Source: Filobasidium wieringae | Lineage: Eukaryota > Basidiomycota > Tremellomycetes > Filobasidiales > Filobasidiaceae | Assembly (NCBI GenBank): GCA_001600055.1 | Contig: BCIV01000012.1 | Coordinates: forward strand, 558,474-622,473 | Direction of reading: 5' to 3' | Length of the DNA stretch: 64,000 bases | In this document: positions 23,417 through 35,103 of the stretch, in pieces | Layout: each line of letters begins with the position of its first letter | Position numbering within the stretch: position 1 is the stretch's first letter | Made by a program: the position numbers and the translations under genes | Notes under the pieces: generated by a model | What the model was told of the DNA's origin: nothing | What the model saw: the letters and a program-made list of their open reading frames with translations, nothing else | The model's database searches: none

Positions 23417-24024
23417 GTCTGACAATTGTCTGGGTTCTGCAAAGTTGTCGAGTCGCTAGTAAATACTAATCTTAGAGAGCTTAGGGTCAAGGGTCAACAG
23501 AGGAAGAGGGAGTTGTACTTCGAACAAGCAGGCGACGCGAATCCAATTTCGCGTTTCAGGCCAGGAACCGCTGAATTTGCAGACACCATCTAATCGATAC
23601 GTAGGAACATGTGGACTACATTGACGGTGCTCCCACTAGCCGATACCGTGCCCGGAAGAAAAATGACCGTCACCCTTCGTGTAGCCTGAAGGGAGATCGA
23701 ACAGCCTCAAGCCTCAAAGGCGTTGCCGATCTCGTTCTCCGAGTGATACTTGCGTATAAGTTTTTATCTGTGGACTTGCACTGGCACAGTTTAGTCACAT
23801 TAAGTACAGACTACAACCGCTCGTGTTAGTAGCAAAAGGCGCATTCGTCAAATTTGAGGCCATGAGGGCCTCACAATTTTGCCAACTCCGCGCAGTTGAG
23901 TACGAGATGCCTCCCTACAAGATCTGAAGATGTAACTACAGTCGTCATGTGCTTTGGACTACCAAGGGATCGAGGGGGAAAAGACACATTGTCATACCAT
24001 CTATTCAGGAACTGCTACATTCAT
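23417..24024. other. Intergenic, nothing supported
   Basis: SPF45 promoter on one side and the 3' flank of an unknown gene on the other. A short palindrome GAGGCCATGAGGGCCTC lies near 23871. No convincing coding or RNA gene was found. Confidence 0.35.
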
Positions 24025-25272
24025 CTAATTTTCAAGCTCGTTGCGCTCATACAAGTCTATAGCTTGTAAAGGTTCGCGAGCTGCTAACGGGTAGGCTAAC
24101 TCGCCCTCCATCAGACAGATGGTCCTCCGCTCGTAGTGTCTCATGACAGTGGCGACCGAGAGACTTTTCAGACAAGAAGACGCATTCTTGAATAGAGAAG
24201 GTAAAAGCGCTCTCTTTTGCACCGAAGTAAGTTTGTGTAACATAGGCTCTATAACCTCGTGATGTTTGTCCCCATGTAAAAGCAACTCAACCCTGGCGGC
24301 AGTCTCATCCCTCCAGTAAGAACAGAACCATAAGAACCATTCCTCGGGTTTCTCGTTCTCACGCCAAAATTGTTTTCCGCGTGCGAGCCTCATCGCGCGA
24401 CCCGGCTCGACAACGAGATCTACCGGTTTAGGCTCCATGTGCAGTTGCTTCATGTTATCTGGATCGACAATATCAAATCAATCATGACTTCTAGTGAAGA
24501 GATTGCACCGGTGGACTCACATTGTAGCCACAACAACGTTCTCCAACCTTTGGTAACGACGTGATTTGGTCAGAAGCCAAGCTTTGACAACGTTGATCGC
24601 CTGTCACTTACAACCATGTGTCCCAAGTTTGTCGGATATAGCTATGAATTCGGGCTCGACCAATTCCCTTGCCCTCACGATGTATTCGCAGTTCTGATGA
24701 CCCTCGGAGGTATCCATAGACAATTTGGCCATAGATTGACTGAAAATGAACTCGAACACTTTTTTGGCCGCTGCGTGTTCCTCTGTATGGTATAGTAGAA
24801 GGCATCAAATTTTGACACTACTGGAGTACTGGTAGGAATCTGATGAGATCTTACCTTCGGTCAATTGTTTCCCTTCGAGTTCTGGTGGAGAAGCGACCAT
24901 CCGTTCCCAAATCTGTTCCGCAAATGCGGGATTGTCGATCTTTCGGTCATGGAACTGAGACACCAGCGATTCCGTGTCCCTAGTGTGATTGGACATGGAC
25001 AGACTACCGGCTGTCACAGCGCTACCAAATATTCCACTGTTGTTCGTCACACTGAAGGCATTTGAAAGCGTGCACTCGGGTCCCGATTTCGCGAATGACG
25101 CAATACTACTGAGTATCGTAGACATGGAGCTGTTCTTAGTTCCCACGGACGACTCGCGGAATATAGGTAGAACGCTTCGTTGTGCTTCAGGACCTGATCT
25201 GGAAGAGTCAATATCAGCCATAGGAATGGCATCTGAGGGCACGCCAAAGCTTTGTTGTTCGTGGTTTGGCAT
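24025..25272 (-). CDS. Unrecognised protein of about 330-350 residues
   Basis: I do not recognise this gene. The ATG at 25272 gives MPNHEQQSFGVPSDAIP; the frame is open a little further upstream but without an ATG. The N-third is Ser-rich and probably disordered (SSMSTILSSIASFAKSGP). The rest looks folded and helical: QFHDRKIDNPAFAEQIWERM, AAKKVFEFIFSQSMAKL, RARELVEPEFIAI, RGKQFWRENEKPEEWFLWFC, AARVELLLHGDKHHEVIEPM. Introns lie near 24795-24855, 24540-24608 and 24458-24520, all phase-consistent, with one small exon reading WRTLLWLQ between the last two. No signal peptide or membrane helix is visible. It is divergent from the sirtuin gene across 526 bases, which may share regulation, but nothing links them functionally. 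Confidence 0.6.
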
Positions 25273-25798
25273 GGTGATATCGTTAAAGGGATGAGACAAG
25301 CGGATGCAATAGTACAGTCCAGATCACATGTCAACAGCGAAGAATTTTACGGTATTTATAGCTAACAAGGACATACCGTATAACCATCCAGTACTCATTA
25401 GTTCAGGGTTCAATCCGCAAACATTTCAGCAGTGATTATCAGTCGGAATAGCGAAAGAAAGGAATGCAAGTCCCCTATTCGAGTACCAGCATCTCTTGCC
25501 ACCTAAACTGGAGTCACGTGAGTCGTCCCGGCGCGTCATTTACGACGCGTTCCAGCGCGGGTCATATTTCGGAGGCTGGTTCAATCTGGTTGATCGAAAT
25601 ATCCACGATGGAGTCCTGGACAGCTGCAGCTCAGCTAATGCTCGCATATCTGCATATAGATGCTACTCATCACCTTGTAGACCTCGACATAGATACCAAG
25701 CGTAGAAACTGTGCACCCTGCTGAGCGGGACAAGCGCACAAGGAATTTCCCTAGATATATCCTTCCTTTGTCCATAGTACGGTCACGACTTTGCAGCC
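25273..25798. promoter_or_regulatory. Divergent promoter region, unknown gene/sirtuin
   Basis: Both 5' flanks lie here. It contains the palindrome TCACGTGA at 25514-25521. Short plus-strand open frames in this stretch are not in the sirtuin frame. Confidence 0.4.
25514..25521. promoter_or_regulatory. E-box TCACGTGA upstream of the sirtuin gene
   Basis: The palindrome lies about 280 bases upstream of the sirtuin start. TCACGTGA is the site type bound by Cbf1/USF-like bHLH factors. The same eight bases occur upstream of UTP5 and shugoshin in this window. Use is inference. Confidence 0.3.
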
Positions 25799-27762
25799 AT
25801 GAGGGTCCTCACACTTCCGACTTCCGGCTCGCTAGACGACCTGAAAGGGAAGGACAGCATGCTTTTCACAAGCGTGATTTCGACCGTGCTCCGGAGCAAG
25901 AGGATTATAGCGGTTTGCGGAGCTGGAATGAGCTGTAGTAGCGGAATACCGGTAAGTTGAGCTCTCAGTCCGGATCGCTATCTCGACTGACCTCGGGATT
26001 TCATCCTCGATGAACAGGATTTCCGATCTGAGAATGGGCTATACTCCTTAGTGTCTAAAATGAAAAGCATTGATGAGGAGACAGATCAAACCACCACAAC
26101 CACTTCAAACCCGTTCACCACAGGAAAATCCCTATTCACGTCTACAACAGCCTTCGCCAATTCCTCATCTACATCATTCTATCTCCGATTCACTTCGGCT
26201 CTCATACTCAGTTCTCGAAAAGCTGAACCAACTCGAGCTCATCGTCTGCTCAAACGATTAGATGATCGAGGACAGATGCTACGGGTTTTAACGCAGAACG
26301 TTGACGGACTTGAGAGTCGAGCGGGTCTGAGCGTGAACAAGACTTGGGTAGATGAAGAACTGTTTCAATCAAACGTAGCATCGTCTTCTCGACTGCCTCG
26401 AACTCCAAACACCCCGAAGTTGTCGAGCAGAAGAAAATCGTGCGGTCCCGGTGCTGCCGCAGGACCACGGACAATGGAATTACATGGTAGTGTACATTAC
26501 GCCCGGTGCAACTTGTGCTCGGAAGAGTATTCTACGCAAAGAGAATGGGTTGAACGATGGAGTTTGGGGGAATCTGTCCATTGCGAGGCATGTCAAATCC
26601 GAGGTGAGTCATCTATTTCCGCGGTTGGAAACTCGGCGTTTTCAATTTCGATTGCCCCTTGATAGCGTTTGAACGAGAATTTCGGTCTGCTCGAGCCATC
26701 AAGACGGGGATGCTGTTACCTTCTTTAGTGCTTTATGACCAACCTCACCCTCAAGGAGAAGAAATAATGCTTCAACACGACAAAGATCTAGCGAGAAGGC
26801 CCGACTGTCTGATCATCCTCGGGACGACGATGAAAGTGATAGGAATCAAAAAGATGGTCAAGGAATATATCAAGACCGTAAAGGAGGAGCTCGCACGTCA
26901 ACAAGCGAAGGAGGACGAAATGAAACGAGCCCCACCATTTGGAGCTCATAGGAGAGTTCCCGTCATTTTCGTCAATAGAACAAGACCTGATAGAGAATGG
27001 GAAAACTTGGTGGATGTTTGGGTAGAAGGAGAATGCGATATGTTTGCCGATAGTGTGGAAAGATCGTGGAAGAAGCAAAAACCGGCAGACTGGCAAATTC
27101 AGGGAACATTGGTGGATGACGCCTACAGGTTTGGGACTAAGAAGAGGAGGATTGGAGAAGGCAAAAAAGGCGATAGTAAGTCACCTTCGTGACACTGCCG
27201 CGCGTGATAAGGGTTCTGATCCCGTCATGCGCGTTTCATAGATCCGAATGGCCCAAGAAGTGCTCGAGCTCAACCTGCTCTAGGCGCACGGGCGCTCACT
27301 GACTCGGCCGACAACGTCCCTTCGACTCCCCAAGTATCAGGACGCAAAAGAAAGCCGGAAGCTATCACTAAAAAGGACACATCAGCCTCAAGCCCGGAGA
27401 CTGACCCGCCTCGCGCCTGTGTGAAACGAAATCGAAATCTGGTTTTGAAGCGGAAATACGATCTCAAAGAGGAAGAAGATATGTCGATGGAAGACACAAA
27501 CATGTGGCTGACTCCTGTCAAAGCTCCTCGGCAAGAATCTGTTCTCGGTGATTACGCTTCCCGAGGCTGTTCGAGTGATGAAGAAAGCGTGACACCAAGC
27601 AAACGGACTAAAAGAGCATGCTACAAGGACCTATTCTCGCCGCCGAGAATGAGACCAAGCGGGTTGCGGGGCTCAGGTGCTTCGTATTTGAGGCATGAAG
27701 TTGATGTGGTGTTGGGCTCGAGCGATTCGGACAGCGATTTGACAGATTTAGATGAATTTTAA
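25799..27762 (+). CDS. Sir2-family NAD-dependent deacetylase, Hst3/Hst4 type
   Basis: Sirtuins remove acetyl groups using NAD; the Hst3/Hst4 class acts on histone H3 Lys56 in the nucleus. Four exons are supported by phase. Motifs in order: RIIAVCGAGMSCSSGIPDFR (NAD-binding; intron between the Pro and the Asp), RVLTQNVDGLESRAG, MELHGSVHYARC with the catalytic His, and two zinc-type pairs CNLC and CEAC. MLLPSLVLYDQPHPQGEE, LIILGTTMKVIGIKK and VPVIFVNRTRP follow. The GIPDFRSENGLYSLV form and the late insertion before the zinc pairs favour Hst3/4. The C-terminal extension of some 200 residues is charged, rich in KRK-type basic clusters, and ends in an acidic SDSDLTDLDEF. The ATG at 25799 starts just before the conserved core. 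Confidence 0.9.
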
Positions 27763-28327
27763 TAATGTAGCGGCCTAATCACACATTGTAGGCGCATGAC
27801 CGTAACGAAATCTCCACGTTGTAGACACACTCGATTTGATTAGTTGTAACTTGATTAGGGGTGGCAGAGGATCTATCAGCATTATATCGTAAATTTAGGC
27901 ATGGAGGAGCTTGAGAGGAGTAGTAGAAGGCGACCAAAGGAGGGCCGAGGGGGAAGTGGATTGGCTGGTGAGAACGTTAGCTTCGCCTACCTTGACTTTC
28001 TATAATCAACCGGAAGAAGGAAATACGTTTCATAGAATGGAGGAAGTAGCAGGAATGAGTAGATCATCGAGCCTGTACGTTTATTGTGCTTTACGCCTTC
28101 TACAAGAAAATTGCCATTCTCTTTGGGGTGCGTCGTAAGAGTATGGCGCACCTAGATGCCAAAACTGCAAGATCACTCAGGGGTGAGTGAGAGGGGTGAC
28201 GAATACGAGTCCCTACTGATAGCAACAACATAGACCAGTGAACCTCCACGTCAGTCCAAAGCAGGTATTGAGCCGATGGGTGGCCCAGTCGCATTATCGA
28301 AATCCAGAAAAAATCAGTCACCTTGCA

Positions 28328-28359
28328 GAACCCGGCTCTCTTCTGTAGCCAGCGGGTTC
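28328..28359. repeat. Short inverted repeat (hairpin)
   Basis: GAACCC GGCT, then nine bases, then AGCC AGC GGGTTC can fold as a two-part stem. It sits next to sequences that look like tRNA A and B boxes (TGGCCCAGTCGC near 28283, GGTTCAATTCC at 28355-28365), but no cloverleaf forms. Confidence 0.4.
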
Positions 28360-28593
28360 AATTCCGACCTTGCATCGCGGTGTGGAGCCGTGTCATCTAA
28401 TACCTCTGAGTACATCGTCAGCTACTTGAAGAACAGGACTTGGAAGATCGCGAGATCTTCCCTTCTAGCAACTCGTTTGCGTGTCCCGTAAATCAGGCAA
28501 AAAGAAAAGGGCACAATGCAAATTGAACATGTGTCCTCTTCTAGGACCATGGATTGATCACTTAATTAAAGATGGTTTACATAAGCCATTCTG

Positions 28594-28661
28594 GTGGTTT
28601 TTTGCAGTTTAAACCCTGTAGGGCCTTGATAATGCTTCGAAAACGCTATCAAAAAACCCAC
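28594..28661. repeat. Nested inverted repeats
   Basis: GTGGTTTTTTG at 28594 pairs with CAAAAAACCCAC ending at 28661, apart from one bulged base. Inside, TTGATA (28626) pairs with TATCAA (28647). This could be a hairpin transcript, a terminator-like element or a small inverted-repeat element. Confidence 0.4.
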
Positions 28662-29199
28662 AACAAGAAGGTACCGATGAACATTACGTCCATCGTTGCA
28701 CACTTCCCCAATCCCAAGCCTTGACTCAATCTAAATTACTTAGAGACCTAGGGTTGACTAGTATTCCCATGGGCTACTTGGATCAGTAATACTTGGGGTT
28801 CAATTTCCTGAAATATATCCCTTTGTGACGTAAGCTAATGCACGCTGCCGTTGGACCTCCCTTCGATCCCATACAACTATCCCTCGGAACTGCCACAAAT
28901 TTCAATAATGATCTCCATCCTGTTCTGCCAATCGATACCGAAAGCCAGACCATCTTCAGCATTTGCCATCTTTGTCTGCCGATGGAAGTCGACTCGAAGA
29001 TCCGATGGGTCCTTTGGGTCGTCATATGAATTGTTTCTTCCCACTTCTTCGGCGACCATTTCGTCCTGCCATATCCACAATCCTGAACGAACGTTCCTGG
29101 ATTATGTTTTGCCTGAATCCCAAGGACCAGCGTATGATCGAAATATGTACGATTGAGATCGATAGTGCCATGGTATAGTACAACAGAGGAACGCCCGTA

Positions 29200-32027
29200 T
29201 TACTCCTCCATGTCTTCATCGTCATCATCGTCACTAGCCTCGTCTGCCTCGTCATCTATCAGACCTCGAGGACGGTCATCCTCCGAGTCGTCATCCTCAT
29301 CGTAGTCGTCCTCATCGTCATCATCTTCGAGATCGTCCTCGTCTGCGTCTTCATCGTCACTACATGTAGGGATGGATCAGTATGTGCACGATCACTATGT
29401 ACTTAAAGGACGATACACTCACTCTTCGTCAGATGCGACAAGCAGCTCTCTTCTCGACTTGCCCTTTCGGCCGTCCAATGCCCTCATCCTGAGCCGACCT
29501 TCATCCTCATCCTCGTCCCCCTCTGCGCTTCTACTCTCGGTTTCTCGTCGACTTTCCAGTCTGACGTCCTCTACCTCACCGATATCCTCATCGTCCCCTT
29601 CTACCTCGACGTCATCATCCATGTCCTCGTCATCATCAGAATCCTCGTCGTCATCTTCGCTATCGGACTCTCCTTCGACGTAGAAGGCGCCCTGTCGCTT
29701 GGGCTTTGGCGGAACGAGAGATTTTCGCAGTTCGATCTGGGCGAGAGCGAGGTCTAGTCGACCGGAGAGTGAGAGGAGGGGGGTATGAAGCTGTAATCGA
29801 GTTTGCAATAGCTGGGAAAGGGAGGCGAGATGAACGGGAAGGGAGGGGATCTATCCGTACGAGCAGGTCAGACCTGTTCAGACGACAAAAAGGATGAAAT
29901 GGCAGAACTCACGGTCATAAGGATGCTTCCTCGTTCAACGAGAACGCCTCGAATCCAAGCGACAACACAACCACCCTCTTTCCCACTCAGACCGCCACCC
30001 CTACCACCGCCTCTCCGCTCGAACCCTCTTCCCTTACCCAACCGTTCCACACACGCCTTCAAGAGCGGCAAAGCCATCGACGCTGGGAGTTTTCGGATGG
30101 TATTCCTGACCATCCCAGGTGTAGAATTTTGAGGGGAAGTAAGGATGAGGGTGAGAAGGGAAGGATCAGAGGTATGTAACGCTTGCAGGAGAAGACGGGT
30201 GAGGGATTGAGTCGACTGAGGTCCGAGCTTTTGTCCTTCTTCCTGATCTTCTTCCTCGACACCGTCCTCCTCTCCATCTTCCACTCCCGTACGTTTCACT
30301 CTTCTTTCCGACTTGGTACCGGCGGGTACGTGATCGGGTTCCAGAACGGCCAATCGTTCTCCCAGGGTCAGATCCGCAAGATCACCCTCGACAGGCAACT
30401 CGAGGTCTTTCTGAGCGAGGTTCTTTTCTTCTTCGGACATGATGGCGCGGGATGCGTTGTTACTAGCGGTAGACTCTTTGAACCTTTGCAATGGGGTAGC
30501 CTGATACGAACGTGTCAGTCTAACCGTTTCGCGTCTGCTCGGACGAGGTCTACTCACTCCTTCGATGGATTCGCTGGTGACAAGTTCCTGTCCGGTCCTC
30601 TTGACCAACACCTCTGGAATAAGTCCACCTCCGACTTCACGAATTCGCTATAAAAGACACCCTTGATCAGCGAGTCCGTCCTCTCAAGATCTTCACGGAC
30701 GAGTGAGACATACCAATTTCTCCCATCGGACCCTACCCGCACCTCCCATCCATCCCACAACCAATTCCTCCGCACTAGCATCGTCCACCTCCATCCCCTC
30801 ACCCTGACCGGGCTTGACTCCGCCACACCCGATGATCCTCATGGTGACCGAATCGTTCCCCACGCTGGGGATGGTCACGCTCAGTTTGGAGACGGGTTGC
30901 AGGGATGGGATGGGAGCGGTCTTCTTCCCCCTCTTCTTTTTACCGTCAGGCGTGGTGGGTGCGGTCTCGGGGTTGAAGGTTGAGCTTGTGATTTGGTAGA
31001 TCTGAATTTCACCCGAAAGGGAGATCAAGTATAATTCCACGTCCCCACCGGTCGTATAGGTTGCGATGGAGTGGACGGGTTCGGAAGTGGGGAGAGGGAT
31101 GGTAGCGATCGTATCGACCGAATCCTTTTCCGAGCTGAAAGACCAGATGGTAGCGATCCTGGAATCCTCTTCGATGGTGATGAACCTGAAAGTTTGTTCG
31201 TCGAGATTGGGAAGCGGCGTGATCTGTCGAACAGGTTCTAAGGCGATACTCTGTGGTCGAACCCATTCTACCTTTTCTTTGGAAGCGGTACTGAGGGGAA
31301 GAGGGAGGGAGAGGATGGTCAGGTTGGAAGAGGCGATGGCGAGGTGGAGTTGATCTTCCGACGATCCGATGACGGAGATGGTCATTGCGGAAGCCGCTCC
31401 TGAAGGGGGAGTGAAACCTTCTGGTAGAGGGGTCGAGAGGGAGACGGACCCCGTGCCAGCCTCGATCACTTCGAAAGTTTCGGGAGAAGCGGTGAGGATG
31501 TGAGACCCGAAAGTCGTGATGGCGAGGGGTTTTGTCGATAACGATATCGTTTTGATGGCTTTCCCACCAGCCGAGGAGATGGAGTAGTAAAACAAGGACG
31601 AGGCTTGAGCGACGATGATGATTTCCGTCTCTTCGTCCGGAGAAGCCCCAGTTCCCGAGACTGATTTCCGTTTTCTCCGTTTCTTGCTCGACCCATCCTC
31701 TTCCCCATCCGTCTCGATGGCAGTGACGTTGAGCCCCTTGACCTGAGCCCAGGTGAGGCTTCGGACCCCACCGTTCTCACCCTTGACGCCATCAAGAGGA
31801 AGATCCCATTCCTTCACTACCGCACTCCTCTCCAAGTCCCAACACCGGAGACGCTGCCCACCCGCGATCCCGGCCGATACGACCGCAGCGAACCGAGTGC
31901 GGGACGAGTTGTAGCCCGAAAGAGAAGGGTGAGGAGGAAGAGGTTGTGTTTGCGTAGGAACCGAGTTGAGCGCAGAGGTGGATTTAGCTCGAGTTGACGG
32001 GTCTAGCTTTTTGGACTTGTTGGACAT
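29200..32027 (-). CDS. UTP5: U3 snoRNP protein Utp5 (WDR43)
   Basis: Utp5 belongs to the t-UTP subcomplex of the small-subunit processome, which begins pre-ribosomal RNA processing in the nucleolus. The start is MSNKSKKLDPSTRAKST; residues 40-420 are a WD40 propeller (FAAVVSAGIAGGQRLRCWDL, VRSLTWAQVKGLNVT, IWSFSSEKDSV). After introns near 30650-30710 and 30500-30555 comes the Utp12-type helical domain (STQSLTRLLLQALHTSDPSL, VRNTIRKLPASMALPLLKAC, PLLSLSGRLDLALAQIELRK). The C-terminus is an extreme acidic tail of Asp/Glu runs, encoded by TCATC/TCGTC-like repeats on the plus strand, ending DDDDDEDMEE. Length is about 850 residues, longer than yeast Utp5 because of the loops and tail. Confidence 0.87.
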
Positions 32028-32187
32028 TTGGCCTTGGGGATATGATGGGTAGGGGTAGGGGAGTGTAGTGGGGGTGGTTGGTGGGTGGTTGGTGAATGGT
32101 CGAGCCGGTCGGAGGTCGAGTCGTTTCTGGTGAGATTGAGGTCGAGATTACGACCCCATCTCAATATTTTGGATCAAACGCGATCAA

Positions 32188-32197
32188 GTCACGTGAC
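32188..32197. promoter_or_regulatory. Palindrome GTCACGTGAC upstream of UTP5
   Basis: A perfect 10-base palindrome with an E-box core lies about 160 bases upstream of the UTP5 start, in the 264-base gap between UTP5 and the end of ALG6. It is a candidate bHLH (Cbf1-like) site. Function is inferred. Confidence 0.35.
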
Positions 32198-32291
32198 AAG
32201 GAAATCAGGTCAATTCAGGTCGAACAAGGGGTATAGAGGTATTTCATCATCGCATCTCCACTTCCAATCCAACGCCATTCCATCTCCCCAT

Positions 32292-34983
32292 TCAAACCCT
32301 CTTCTTCTCACCCGCAGCCACACCCGCACTCGTCTTCTTCCCTCCAAGGTTCCCAAAAGCTACCATCCTGACGCTCATCTCGATCGACTTGTACAGCGCG
32401 ACCAACCAAGCCAACGTGAATATCGAGAACGAGAGGAGGACGTTGGTCACTGGATAAATATCCGGGTACCTTGCGGGAGCGGGGAGGAAACATTCCAAGG
32501 TATGATGCGCGATGATGAAGCCGTAAACGATCTGTCGAGGGACGGGGCGTATGAGCTCGGAAATCCGACGGTTTTATTCGTCGTCGTTGTTTTAGGGGTG
32601 GGGGTGGGGTCAACTCACGTAGCCCAACCAACGGAGCTTGAGGTCAGTCACTCTCAGGGGGTCGTACCCGACCAACCAATTCCATCCCAAGTTCCAGACG
32701 ACGTATTGTAACGTCAACCGATCGCGTTTCAATAACGGGTACATACTACGCGCGCATCACATCAGCTCATCCCTCAACCCTCAACCCTCAACCCTCATCA
32801 TCCCCTCCTTGTGCTCACCTAAAAGTCGCCACGTTCAAAAGCCCTACGGCGGCATCCCACCCCGTCCCCTCGCCCACCCCTCGTTCCCCTAAGAGCATGA
32901 GGACGCTCAACATGGGTACCAAGACGCTCTTCTCATGCACCTGAAAGCTGAACAGGAAGAAGGCCATGGAGGAGGTGAACAGCGTGAGGGGGATCAGGAG
33001 GGCGGTCGGTGGGATCGGGAGCTGGGTGGGGCGAGTGTTGTGAGGGTGAGGGTGGGAAGTGGCGGGGAGACGTAGGCGATAAGACGTCCAGAGGAGGACG
33101 AACAGGGTCGGACTGATCCCTATCCAAGTCGCCAACGTGGCCAACTATCCCGCGCCTTTTCGTATCAGTCCCCCATCCTCCCTTGCTCCTCAAGAGCGCT
33201 GATGATGACGAAGCACACTCACCTTGGCCATCGCCCCCGCCCCGAACGTGTTTTTCCATTTGAAAACGACGTTACTGGCACACCAGAAATTGGCCACCTT
33301 GTCCTCGAAGATCCCCCTTGCCAGTGGGAAGACCCGGGCGAGCACGGTCAGGGGGGCGGAAGGGAATGGACGGAGGAAGGGGGAGAGGACGATCAGGAAG
33401 GTCAAGCTGGTGACTGCTCCGAGTTTTAGGAATAAGTATGTTCTGCGCGCCGGGAGAGAATCGGTATCAACCACCCCTAACCCATCGCCTCACATCACCG
33501 GACCTGACTAAAAACGCACCCTTCTTTCCCACCCAACCAAACGCATTTCCCCATCAAGTACCCAAAGACGGCTGCGCTCCAATAGAGGCCCATCTGTTTG
33601 AAAAGCAGTCCCAGGGAAAAACAGATCGCCCCGGTGAGATCGGAGCCGCGCTGGAAGAGGTGGACGCTGAGGAGGGTCAGGGAGAGGGGGAAGGCGTTGT
33701 ATTGGAAGTGACCGTTGTCTATTAGGATGAGGGATGGGTGGAGGAGGATGGAGGTTATTGTGATTACCTGTTGTGAGGGAGTGTCAGGTCCTCTCCTCTA
33801 GTTTCCCATGCCCCATTTCCCATTTCCCTCGTCCCGACTCCCCCATCCCCCGCTCTGACTCACCCGGGTCCGTTTACTCCTCCCGCCCCTCCAACCCCAA
33901 AGGCAAACGACGGGCCACCAAGAACACATTTCCAACCCAACGACGGTCCATCTCATGAACGACTTCAATTCCGGTGATTCTGCCCCTCGAGAAAGGTCCC
34001 CGGAGAATGAAGAGGGGAGGAGGAGTTGGCCGCTGTACACGAGGGAATAGGGGGGGGGGAGAGTGTGAGAAAAAAGGGGATGAATGGATGAGCGGAGAGG
34101 GACTTGCAGTTGACCATAGATCCAACTTATGTAGGCCGTAACGGGCGGATCTGTCATCCAATCAATCGTATCAGCTCATCAGCCCACCTCCCCTCTCCCA
34201 GATAAACACTGATGGACGTACAATCCAACCTCCACCAATCCCCCTCCCCGACCCCACCTACTTCATACCACCCCACGCCCAATGGAACGTTCACAGTCAA
34301 GTCCATCCAATACCGCTGAGCTTCGAAATCGCCGTATCGGGGTGGGGCGTTCTGGCCTATCGAACAAGTATGTAGGAGGGGGAGGGATGTTTGATCGGTT
34401 CAGGTGGTGGATGGAGAGAAGGGGAAAGAAGGAGGACACGGGGGGGGGACTGACCGCTATACCCTCCTAGGCCTACCAAGAGCTTGATGAGGAGTACGAA
34501 CGCTAGGCATACGAGGAGGACCCAACGGGTGGGTAGGGAATGGGAGAGGGAGCGGATCAGGTTTTTGATTGGTGCATCGGGGTGTTTGTGCGTGGGTTTC
34601 TGCCGGGTCTGAGGGTTCGTTTTGGACAGGGTTTGAGCGGGGTTTGGGTTGGGAAGGGAAGGAGGGAGGAGGGGTGGGGATGTTGGGATCGACGAGGGGG
34701 AGAGGAGGGAGGGGGAGAGGATTCGTTGTGGGATAGGAGAGACGATGGTTTCGTGCCCTCCCATGCCCGGTCCACATGCACTTGCACTCCCCCTTCCATC
34801 CCCACCTGCACTGCTCCCGACCCCAGTCAAACTGCCCGACGCAGCCCCGAAGGAACTACTGGAAACCTCTGATCGTGCTCGAGCCCTTGTCGCGAGGTCG
34901 AGGAGGTGAGGATGGAGGAGATCGGACGATCGACTGGAGCGACGTGAGGCTCTTCGCTGAGCGTAGGATTGCCGTGCTGACAT
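32292..34983 (-). CDS. ALG6: Dolichyl-P-Glc:Man9GlcNAc2-PP-dolichol glucosyltransferase Alg6
   Basis: Alg6 adds the first glucose to the lipid-linked oligosaccharide in the ER membrane before N-glycosylation. The multi-spanning core starts after an N-terminal extension of about 130 residues rich in Ser and Pro (MSARQSYAQRRASRRSSRSS), which is unusually long for the family. Family signals include YWMDLTVNVPLGVWY and DYPPVTAYISWIYGQ in the catalytic luminal loop. Also present are LILIDNGHFQYNAFPL, CFSLGLLFKQMGLYW and VFPLARGIFEDKVANFWCAS, followed by the FSFQVHEKSVL helix. The DNGHFQYN and FEDKVANFWC forms favour ALG6 over ALG8. Six or more introns are spliced by eye. The C-terminus is basic (KKTSAGVAAGEKKRV). 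Its start lies only 120 bases from the divergent Mg2+ transporter start. Confidence 0.87.
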
Positions 34984-35103
34984 CGTTGCCGTGGGGTCAC
35001 TGGTCGAGGGGTCGGATGGTCGGATGAGGGTCGCAGTCGCTGGCGACGACGTCGACGACGGTTCAAACCCAGTCGAGCGCCGCTCGTGATCGCATAAAAA
35101 AGG

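Larger units (their letters stand above)
27763..29199. other. 1.4 kb gap with two inverted repeats, no gene
   Basis: The sirtuin and UTP5 converge here. Open frames up to about 100 codons on both strands show no family signal or exon-like structure. Two hairpin-forming stretches are listed separately. The right part (28500-28800) is more AT-rich than its surroundings. Confidence 0.45.

Noticed and set aside
28276..28375. Possible tRNA on the plus strand with A-box and B-box-like sequences
   Set aside because: The D arm, T stem and acceptor stem do not pair (T stem gives only three of five pairs) and no acceptor match was found, so no tRNA is annotated.
29210..29360. Tandem TCATCGTC-like repeats as a possible non-coding satellite
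   Set aside because: They encode the Asp/Glu tail of UTP5 in frame, so they are explained by coding.
29372..29683. Ser-rich plus-strand frame of 103 codons
   Set aside because: Complement of the acidic tail of UTP5; the Ser runs arise from the Asp/Glu codon repeats on the other strand.
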